NCBI GenBank assembly: GCA_964493945.1
Contig: CAZBQG010000134.1
Span: forward strand, 1-12,132
Source of the DNA: CAZBQG01 sp964493945
GTDB lineage: Bacteria > Pseudomonadota > Alphaproteobacteria > Rhodospirillales > UBA2165
DNA length: 12,132 nucleotides
Direction of reading: 5' to 3'
Below, one piece after another: positions 7,058 through 12,132 of the stretch. The position numbers and the translations under genes are program-made. The notes beneath the pieces were generated by a model, which worked only from the letters and a program-made list of their open reading frames with translations, ran no database searches and had not been told where the DNA came from. Each line of letters starts with the position of its first letter. The first letter of the stretch is position 1.

Positions 7058-7847
7058 GCTCGTCCCCCAGATAGGCGCGAACCACCGCCGGATCGGCTAA
7101 CACCTCGCCGGTAGTTCCCTCGGCGATCTTGACGCCGCTGTTCATGACCACGCAACGGTCGCAAAGTGAGCGGATCGCATCCATTACATGCTCGACCACG
7201 ATGATGGTGCGGCCTTCATCCTTGAGTTCCCGGATGAGCTGGATGCCGGTGAGCAGCTCCGTCGGATTGAGCCCGGCCAACCATTCGTCGAGCAAAAGCA
7301 CCCGGGGATTGGCGGCCAGTGCGCGGGCCAACTCCATCCGCTTCTGATCAATATAGGTCAGCGCCGAAACGGGTGTGCGTTTGGCTTCCTCCAGGCCGAC
7401 CCGCTCCAGCATCAGCCGGGCATGCTCTTCCAGATCATGTCCCCACCGCCGGTCATGGCCGAAGACGCCGCCGGCGGCAACGTTTTCCAGTACCGTCAGG
7501 CTGGGCAGGATGCGGACGATCTGAAACGTGCGGGCGATGCCCAGGCGGGCAATGTGATTGGCCGGCCGGCGGCTAATACTTTCGTTGTAGAGGCGGATCG
7601 AACCGCTGTCCGGCATCAAGACACCGGAGATCAGGTTCATCATCGTCGTTTTACCCGAACCGTTAGGGCCGATCAGGCCCAGCACCTCGTTTTCCGCCAA
7701 TTCGAAGGACAGGTCCTCGACCGCCACCAGACCGCCGAAACGCCGGGTCACGCGGCTGACGGTGAGGGCCCCGTTGGCGCGGCTGGCGCCGGATGGCCGT
7801 ATTTGGCCGTTGCCACCTTGGCCCGGGATTTGGGGACGGCTATCCAT
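7050..7847 (-). CDS. livG: LivG-type ABC transporter ATPase
   Basis: The second ATPase of the importer, 265 residues from the chosen start. An unusually Gly/Pro/Arg-rich leader (1-26) precedes the ATPase core LTVSRVTRRFGG. Walker A is GPNGSGKTT (60-68), the Q-loop glutamine is in RTFQI (106-110), and Walker B is VLLLDEWLAGLNP (183-195). The switch His is in VVEHVMDAI (217-225), and the family's C-terminal end PAVVRAYLGDEHV is present. The signature region reads SALTYIDQKRMELARAL (161-177), so the usual LSYGxQ is LTYIDQ, and the usual DEP of Walker B is DEW. ATG 7847 was chosen because GAGAGGA (7856-7862) sits 8 nt upstream and the overlap with livM is then 8 nt. ATG 7856 and TTG 7898 are possible longer starts. 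The stop overlaps livF by 8 nt, indicating translational coupling. Confidence 0.93.
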   Translation of the reverse strand: MDSRPQIPGQGGNGQIRPSGASRANGALTVSRVTRRFGGLVAVEDLSFELAENEVLGLIGPNGSGKTTMMNLISGVLMPDSGSIRLYNESISRRPANHIARLGIARTFQIVRILPSLTVLENVAAGGVFGHDRRWGHDLEEHARLMLERVGLEEAKRTPVSALTYIDQKRMELARALAANPRVLLLDEWLAGLNPTELLTGIQLIRELKDEGRTIIVVEHVMDAIRSLCDRCVVMNSGVKIAEGTTGEVLADPAVVRAYLGDEHV

Positions 7848-8799
7848 GGGCCCCATCCTCTCCCGGCTGCCCGGCGGGAGGCCGTCGGTATTTGGCAAAA
7901 TTATTCTCGATCACGCCGGCCACGCCGTGGGGAATATAATAAACGATGAGCAGGAATGCAGCACCCAGCAGCAAGGTCGTCTGGGTGGGGAAGGCGGAGT
8001 TGATGAGCTCCCACAGAATGGTAAAGGGGATAACCCCCATCAGAGGCCCCCACAGACGATGCACGCCGCCCAGCAGCGCCATGATCACCACCTGGAAGGA
8101 GATGAACGGGCTGAACGCCAGGGTCGGTTCCACATAGTTCCAACGGGGTGCGACCAGGGCACCGACGATGGCGGCAAAGGTAGCGGAAATAACGAATAAC
8201 GTGACTTTGGCAAGGGCCGTATTGATCCCGACCTGCTTGGCAACCGTCTCGTCATTGCCGATGATGCGCAGAGCGAAGCCGAGCCGTGAGCGGCCTATCC
8301 ACCAACCGATCAGGTAGACCGAGAGGGCCAGGATCAGCAGCCACCAATAGATCACTTCCTCGGTAAAATCGGTCAGCACGTAAAGCCCCGCCTGGGACCC
8401 CATCTTGGCCTGCCCCCAGACCATCAACTGGCGGACCAGTTCCGCCATGCCGAGGGTGAAAATGACGAAATAGACGCCCGATATGCGGAGCGTGGCGAGG
8501 CCAACGAAAAAGGCCAGCACGGCGCCGGCCAGGCCCGCCAGCAGAACCAGCACCGGAAATGGCAGGACTTCGATGCCCCCCGCCACCACATACATGCCGA
8601 CACCGAAAAAGGCGGCCGAGGCCAGGGAAATGTAATTGGTGGGCCCGGAGAACATGGCCCAGGCGGTGGCCAGCACGGTGTACATGGCCAGTGAAACGCC
8701 TATGGACAGCCAATAGCCGGACCCGGTGAAGGGCAGGAGGGCCGCCAGGACGAACAGTACGGCGCTGACCGCCAAGCCACGTTTTTCTTTTTTTGTCAT
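7840..8799 (-). CDS. livM: LivM-type ABC transporter permease
   Basis: An inner-membrane permease of 319 residues, within the usual LivM range, forming the translocation channel together with LivH. It has a short basic N-terminus (MTKKEKR), then many hydrophobic segments (for example about 8-26, 33-50, 57-75, 81-103, 108-125, 151-168, 199-217, 232-246, 255-268 and 276-292). The cytoplasmic coupling loop that contacts the ATPases is recognisable around residues 169-206 (GRSRLGFALRIIGNDETVAKQVGI), matching the SRLGRALrAIREnE-type motif of LivM proteins. The C-terminus is short, basic and Gly/Pro-rich. The ATG overlaps the livH stop as ATGA (8796-8799) and has GGGAGG (8808-8813) 8 nt upstream, so the pair should be made in similar amounts. 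Confidence 0.94.
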   Translation of the reverse strand: MTKKEKRGLAVSAVLFVLAALLPFTGSGYWLSIGVSLAMYTVLATAWAMFSGPTNYISLASAAFFGVGMYVVAGGIEVLPFPVLVLLAGLAGAVLAFFVGLATLRISGVYFVIFTLGMAELVRQLMVWGQAKMGSQAGLYVLTDFTEEVIYWWLLILALSVYLIGWWIGRSRLGFALRIIGNDETVAKQVGINTALAKVTLFVISATFAAIVGALVAPRWNYVEPTLAFSPFISFQVVIMALLGGVHRLWGPLMGVIPFTILWELINSAFPTQTTLLLGAAFLLIVYYIPHGVAGVIENNFAKYRRPPAGQPGEDGAHG

Positions 8800-9662
8800 G
8801 CCGAGCGCCTCCCGAACAGGCCTTCGGGGCGCACCAGAAGGATGATCAAAAAGAGAATATAGGCGGCCGCCAGCGTCAGGCCGGGATCGATGAGCACCGC
8901 AACGGCGGTTTCCGCCATGCCGAGTAAAAAGGCGGCGGCGACGGTTCCCCGGATGTCGCTGACGCCGCCCATGATAACAATGACCAGCGCCTTCAATGTG
9001 AAGATGACGCCGAGCGAGGCATCGAAAGTGAGGAACATGCTGAGCAGCATGCCGCCGGCCGCCGTCACCGAGCCGCCCAGGGCAAAAGCCAGGGCCGAGG
9101 TATTGATGACGTTGATCCCCACCAATCCTGCCGCTTGGCGGTTGACGGCCACCGAACGCAAGCGCAATCCGGCGCGGGTGTGGGTCAGCCAGAAATAGAG
9201 GCCGATGCTCAACAACGCGGCGCCGATGAAGGCGGCGATGCGATTGAGGCCGTATTTCTCGCCGAACAAAACATAGGCTTCATCGAGATAGGAATAGTTG
9301 AGGTAATCGCCGCCGAACACCGCCAGCAGAATACCGATAAAGATGAAGCTGATGCCGAAGGTGGAGAGAATGCTGTCCACCTCCAGATGGCCTTGACTCT
9401 TGGCCCGCTTCACAAGCGGCAGCATCAGGTAGCGGTAAATACCCCAATTGATGATGAAGGCCAGGGGCAGAATGAAAATGAGCGCATAAAATGGGCTCGC
9501 CTTGAACCCGGAAAAAAACCAGAAGGTGCCGAAGGCGCCGGCGATGAGCAGCTCGCCGCTGGCCAGATTCATGATCCGGGCAACACCGTATTGAAGCTGC
9601 AACCCCATGGCCATCAAGGCATAGGTGCCGCCCAGCAGCAGGCCGATGATGATGATTTCCAT
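8796..9662 (-). CDS. livH: LivH-type ABC transporter permease
   Basis: The partner inner-membrane permease of 288 residues, typical of LivH. It opens MEIIIIGLLLGGTYALMAMG, the first membrane helix, followed by the conserved VARIMNLASGELLIAGAF (28-45). Further helices lie around 57-74, 98-116, 141-159, 189-212, 218-235, 240-257 and 262-278. The coupling loop is THTRAGLRLRSVAVNRQAAG (160-179) with GIN after it, and the end RPEGLFGRRSA is the standard LivH C-terminus. The start lies 75 nt after the binding-protein stop, with a terminator-like hairpin between them. No convincing Shine-Dalgarno is seen before the ATG (GGTCGCGGCG at best), unlike the rest of the operon. Together with the hairpin this suggests lower output of the membrane parts than of the binding protein. 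Confidence 0.95.
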   Translation of the reverse strand: MEIIIIGLLLGGTYALMAMGLQLQYGVARIMNLASGELLIAGAFGTFWFFSGFKASPFYALIFILPLAFIINWGIYRYLMLPLVKRAKSQGHLEVDSILSTFGISFIFIGILLAVFGGDYLNYSYLDEAYVLFGEKYGLNRIAAFIGAALLSIGLYFWLTHTRAGLRLRSVAVNRQAAGLVGINVINTSALAFALGGSVTAAGGMLLSMFLTFDASLGVIFTLKALVIVIMGGVSDIRGTVAAAFLLGMAETAVAVLIDPGLTLAAAYILFLIILLVRPEGLFGRRSA

Positions 9663-9680
9663 TACGCCGCGACCAAAAGC

Positions 9681-9722
9681 AAAAAAATATTGCCCGGCGC
9701 GGATCGAAATCCGGCGCCGGGC
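9681..9722 (-). terminator. Intercistronic hairpin with U-rich tail between the binding protein and livH
   Basis: Reading the transcribed (reverse) strand, the arms GCCCGGCGC and GCGCCGGGC (9714-9722 and 9692-9700) form a perfect 9-bp GC-only stem. It continues, after one bulged C, as GGAT/ATCC closing a TTCG loop. The sequence after the stem is AATATTTTTTT (down to 9681), a standard intrinsic-terminator tail. It begins 15 nt after the binding-protein stop and ends 18 nt before livH. It would act as a partial terminator or as a 3'-end stabiliser, a known way for importer operons to make excess binding protein. The structure is directly visible; the degree of read-through is inference. Confidence 0.85.
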
Positions 9723-9737
9723 GGAACCTGTCTCGGC

Positions 9738-10934
9738 TTACCAGCCGGTCTTCAGCTTGACGGATTTCTCGCCGGTGGTACGGACACCCTTGACGCCTTC
9801 GAAAACACCGTTCTGCCATTGACCGACCGTCCAGAACACGGGGTGGTTCTGATTGCTCAGGTCAACCTTGCCGATGATGGTGTCGAAGGTGCGGGACTTG
9901 ACATATTCGGTCACTTTCCGCCGGTCGAGGCCCACGGCTTCGATGGATTCACTGAGCAACTGAGTTACCGCGTAGTAAACGGCGCTACCCCAGAAGTCGG
10001 CGGCGACGCCGGTCACCTTCTTGTGGGCGGCCATGTATTTCTGTACCGCGGGCGTATTGAGAACACCGCCGGCGCCAAGGATATTCTCCGCCGACTTGCC
10101 GTAGACCTTGCCGAAGGCCGGGAAGGCGGTGGCGACGGCCGAGTAATAGACCTTGACGTTGAGCCCTTCGATTTTGGCCTGCTTGGCGAGGCCGAAGGTA
10201 TCTGGCGGGTAGGACCAGGCAACGAAGGAATCGGGCTTGGCCGCCTTGGCCGCCTTGATCACCGGCGCCAGATCCTGGGTACCCAACGGATAGGACTTGT
10301 CGTAAACGATGTCGAAACCGAACTCTTTGAACACCGGACGGCCCGCATTGGCAAGCTCGATACCGAAAGTGTCGCCGACATTGACCATGGCGACGCGGTT
10401 GTTGATCTTGCCTTCCTTGCGCAGCTTGGCCATCACCTCGGCCACCGAACGGGCGTAAGAGGTGGTATCTCCGATAAAGAAGAAGATGGTCGGAAATTTC
10501 TTGGTCAGCACCTTGATCTTGTCGGTCACCGCGGCAACGGCAAATTGGGGATAGCCGTGTTTGGCGAAAATCGGCGCTGTCGCCAGGTTGAAGCCGGTCC
10601 CATAGGGGGCCATGATGAAATGAGCCTTGTCCTGGGTGGCCAGACGGTTAACCGCCTTGATGGTCTCGCCGGGATTGGTCCGGTCATCATATTCGATCAG
10701 TTTGATCTTCATTTTCCCCTTGCCCTTGACGTTGAGGCCGCCGCGGGCGTTGACCTCGTGGGCCCAGAGCTTGAAGTTGGGGAAATGAGTGACCGTCGCG
10801 CCGCCGGCCAGGGGGCCTGTTTTCGGGCCGACCACGCCGATTTTTATGAACTCCTCGGCCTGTACCGGACCCAGCCCGGCGAATACGGCCAAGGCCGCGC
10901 CGATTGCCAAATATAAAAAATTACGTTTATTCAT
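9738..10934 (-). CDS. Periplasmic substrate-binding protein of a Liv/HAAT-type ABC importer
   Basis: A secreted binding protein that captures the ligand and delivers it to LivHM. The 398-residue precursor begins with a classical Sec signal peptide: MNKR, a hydrophobic core to about residue 20, and cleavage predicted after VQA (residue 26). There is no lipobox Cys. The mature part follows the Peripla_BP_6 fold: IKIGVVGPKTGPLAGG (30-45), the hinge-side YDDRTNP (82-88), APYGTG (109-114) at the usual ligand-contact loop, and GTQDLAPVIKAAKAAKPD (218-235). The C-terminal lobe follows, ending near VKLKTGW. Related proteins bind branched-chain amino acids, amides, urea or aromatic acids, so the ligand is open. 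The linked aldehyde dehydrogenase makes an organic acid or aromatic precursor as likely as leucine (inference). The ATG is supported by GGGAG (10942-10946) 7 nt upstream. It is the first gene of the reverse-strand train and should be the most highly expressed. Confidence 0.95.
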   Translation of the reverse strand: MNKRNFLYLAIGAALAVFAGLGPVQAEEFIKIGVVGPKTGPLAGGATVTHFPNFKLWAHEVNARGGLNVKGKGKMKIKLIEYDDRTNPGETIKAVNRLATQDKAHFIMAPYGTGFNLATAPIFAKHGYPQFAVAAVTDKIKVLTKKFPTIFFFIGDTTSYARSVAEVMAKLRKEGKINNRVAMVNVGDTFGIELANAGRPVFKEFGFDIVYDKSYPLGTQDLAPVIKAAKAAKPDSFVAWSYPPDTFGLAKQAKIEGLNVKVYYSAVATAFPAFGKVYGKSAENILGAGGVLNTPAVQKYMAAHKKVTGVAADFWGSAVYYAVTQLLSESIEAVGLDRRKVTEYVKSRTFDTIIGKVDLSNQNHPVFWTVGQWQNGVFEGVKGVRTTGEKSVKLKTGW

Positions 10935-10973
10935 CAGTTCGCTCCCATTCAGATTAAAATGCCTCTAAGTAGC

Positions 10974-11003
10974 AATATGTGGCTTGGATTATTTTTATGT
11001 CAG
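10974..11003 (-). promoter_or_regulatory. Candidate sigma70-type promoter for the importer operon
   Basis: On the reverse strand CTGACA (10998-11003, 5 of 6 to the -35 consensus) is followed after 18 bp by CATATT (10974-10979, 4 of 6 to the -10 consensus). The alternative ACATAT gives 17-bp spacing. The 5' leader to the binding-protein ATG would be about 30 nt. It lies inside the inverted repeat listed separately. Prediction by eye only. Confidence 0.35.
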
Positions 11004-11017
11004 AAGCCAACACATAT
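10975..11017. repeat. Imperfect inverted repeat in the divergent spacer
   Basis: ATATGTGGCTT (10975-10985) and AAGCCAACACATAT (11004-11017) are reverse complements apart from a 3-nt insertion in the second arm, with 18 AT-rich bp between them. One arm covers the predicted -10 and the other abuts the predicted -35 of the leftward promoter, the layout expected of a regulator site. It could also fold in RNA. No regulator gene is in the window. Confidence 0.4.
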
Positions 11018-11022
11018 CCGCT

Positions 11023-11051
11023 CTTACATCGGCGAGATTATCCGGTATATT
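11023..11051 (+). promoter_or_regulatory. Candidate sigma70-type promoter for the sulfotransferase gene
   Basis: CTTACA (11023-11028, 4 of 6) and TATATT (11046-11051, 5 of 6) are separated by 17 bp and point toward the sulfotransferase. The leader would be about 70 nt and would include the small dyad TGCAA-N5-TTGCA (11059-11073). Weak evidence. Confidence 0.25.
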
Positions 11052-11113
11052 TCTGGAGTGCAAATGTATTGCAGGGATGCTGGGACTACCGGGCGAGGTG
11101 TCCGACGGTAAAA

Positions 11114-11120
11114 GAGGGAG
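11114..11120 (+). promoter_or_regulatory. Ribosome-binding site deciding the sulfotransferase start
   Basis: GAGGGAG lies 8 nt before the ATG at 11129. The codon just upstream is an in-frame TTG (11126), but the ATG has ideal spacing and is preferred. Confidence 0.65.
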
Positions 11121-11128
11121 TTTGATTG

Positions 11129-12049
11129 ATGGATCAGTTCAGCAGCGGGCCGGTGAAAACCCGGGAGATGCAGATTTTCTGTATGGACTCCTCATATTGG
11201 AATGATTTCAAGTTCCGCAATGATGATATCATCATCGCCACCTGGGCCAAATCGGGCACCACCTGGGTGCAGCAGATCATCGCCCAGTTCATCTTCAACG
11301 GCGAAACCGCGGGGCTGCCCATCGGCGACATGTCCCAATGGGTCGATTTCCGCCTGCCGCCCCTGGAGGTGAAAATGCCCATGATCGAGGCCCAGGAACA
11401 TCGGCGGTTCTTGAAAACCCATCTGCCGGTGGATGCCTTGCGCTTTTCTCCCCAGGTCAAATACATCTATATCGCCCGGGACGGACGGGACTGCGTTTGG
11501 AGCATGTATAATCATCATGTCAATCTGAACAATGTGCTTTATGACGGGTTGCATGCCCTACCGGTCAAATTCGGACCGATCATCGAGCCGCCCCGGACCG
11601 ATGATTTAAGGGAATATTTCCATGACTGGCTGCGTGAAGACGGATTTCCCTTTTGGCCGTTCTGGGAAAATATCCGCACCTGGTGGGAAATCCGGCATCT
11701 GCCCAATGTCCATTTCATCCATTATCAGACCTTGAAGAACGACATGGCGGGCGAGATGCAGAAGATAGGCGAATTCCTTGGCTATGACGTCAATGGGCTG
11801 ACCAAGGGCAAATGGGAACAAATGGTCCATCAGTGTGGTTTTGAATACATGAAAAACAATGCCACCTTGAGCACGCCCATGGGCGGCGCCCTGTGGGATG
11901 GCGGCGCGCAGGTTTTCGTCAACAAGGGCACCAACAAGCGCTGGGCCGACACCTTGACGGCCGACGATATTGAGATATACGAAAAGCGCGCCCTCGAGGA
12001 GTTGGGCCCCGAATGCGCCTATTGGCTGGCAACCGGCGTCGGCGTCTGA
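11129..12049 (+). CDS. PAPS-dependent sulfotransferase (aryl/alcohol sulfotransferase family)
   Basis: A cytosolic 306-residue enzyme that transfers the sulfuryl group from PAPS to a hydroxyl (or amine) of a small molecule. The 5'-phosphosulfate loop is IIATWAKSGTTWVQQI (35-50), the family's YPKSGTTW with Trp-Ala in place of Tyr-Pro. FLKTHLP (94-100) carries the expected catalytic His98. The 3'-phosphate motif is YIARDGRDCVWSMYNHH (114-130; Arg117 and Ser125 at the contact positions). The C-terminal nucleotide segment reads FVNKGTNKRWADTLT (263-277), equivalent to the usual RKGxxGDWKN but with Asn in place of the first Arg. Length and motif order match cytosolic SULT-like proteins, and there is no signal peptide or membrane segment. 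The acceptor is not predictable. The gene is transcribed away from the importer operon across a 194-bp spacer, so shared regulation is possible. The 83 bp after its stop contain nothing I can support, including no clear terminator. Confidence 0.94.
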   Translation: MDQFSSGPVKTREMQIFCMDSSYWNDFKFRNDDIIIATWAKSGTTWVQQIIAQFIFNGETAGLPIGDMSQWVDFRLPPLEVKMPMIEAQEHRRFLKTHLPVDALRFSPQVKYIYIARDGRDCVWSMYNHHVNLNNVLYDGLHALPVKFGPIIEPPRTDDLREYFHDWLREDGFPFWPFWENIRTWWEIRHLPNVHFIHYQTLKNDMAGEMQKIGEFLGYDVNGLTKGKWEQMVHQCGFEYMKNNATLSTPMGGALWDGGAQVFVNKGTNKRWADTLTADDIEIYEKRALEELGPECAYWLATGVGV

Positions 12050-12132
12050 AGCGTGTCACCGCGATGAAAAAGCAATCTGTCCTGCCCCCCTATAACTGAT
12101 CCAGTTTACTATAATTTTATCTGGTTTTCAGG

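Noticed and set aside
7188..7949. 253-codon + strand frame opposite livG and the end of livM
   Set aside because: It lies antisense to a clear ATPase with Walker motifs, and its peptide resembles nothing.
9135..10916. 593-codon open frame on the + strand, antisense to the binding protein and livH
   Set aside because: Its translation is low-complexity and Gly/Asp/Glu/His-rich with no recognisable domain, while the opposite strand encodes two clear family members. It is an open-frame artefact of GC-biased codons.
12091..12132. CTG-CCAG / CTGG-CAG pairing as a terminator, and a TATAAT at 12110-12115 as a promoter
   Set aside because: The stem is short and interrupted with no U-run inside the window, and no -35 element lies at proper spacing before the TATAAT.
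1..12132. CRISPR arrays, tRNA/rRNA genes, insertion sequences, prophage or known defence genes
   Set aside because: No regularly spaced repeats, cloverleaf-like sequences, transposase or integrase motifs, or nuclease/helicase genes were found on reading both strands.

Overview
The window looks like ordinary chromosomal DNA from a proteobacterium, most likely an alphaproteobacterium of the Rhodospirillales type. This is a guess from coding style: roughly 60% GC by eye, tightly packed operons with 8-nt or ATGA overlaps, a hydrophobic-amino-acid-type (HAAT/Liv) ABC importer, and a PAPS-dependent sulfotransferase. No tRNA, rRNA, CRISPR array, insertion sequence or phage gene was found.

Layout. 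At the left end (149-1006, +) is a lone family-2-type glycosyltransferase gene that is noticeably more AT-rich than the rest. It is followed by about 250 bp that holds only a doubtful 63-codon reverse-strand ORF. Next (1255-2757, +) is a carboxyltransferase-fold protein of the oxaloacetate decarboxylase alpha / transcarboxylase 5S / pyruvate carboxylase CT family. It has no biotinyl domain, and several residues that bind pyruvate in the family appear to be replaced. It converges on a long reverse-strand gene train with only 3 bp between the two stop codons.

The reverse-strand train covers 10934 down to 2761 and reads: periplasmic substrate-binding protein, LivH permease, LivM permease, LivG ATPase, LivF ATPase (with a roughly 113-residue C-terminal extension), an aldehyde dehydrogenase of the vanillin/benzaldehyde type, and a flotillin-like SPFH membrane protein. 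All spacings are short (overlaps to 75 nt), so this is probably one transcription unit. A strong GC-rich hairpin with a U-rich tail lies between the binding-protein gene and livH. It probably makes the binding protein more abundant than the membrane complex.

From the same 194-bp divergent spacer a PAPS-dependent sulfotransferase gene (11129-12049, +) is read in the opposite direction. The spacer holds sigma70-like promoter candidates for both directions and an imperfect inverted repeat that brackets the leftward promoter.

Working model (inference): the importer brings in a small carboxylated or aromatic/aliphatic compound, the aldehyde dehydrogenase oxidises an aldehyde derived from it, and the flotillin organises the membrane. 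The sulfotransferase may modify a related hydroxylated compound. The substrate cannot be read from the sequence. I see no clear new defence or mobile system. The most unusual items are the divergent carboxyltransferase, the LivF tail, the LivG variant motifs, and the linkage of flotillin and aldehyde dehydrogenase to a Liv importer.
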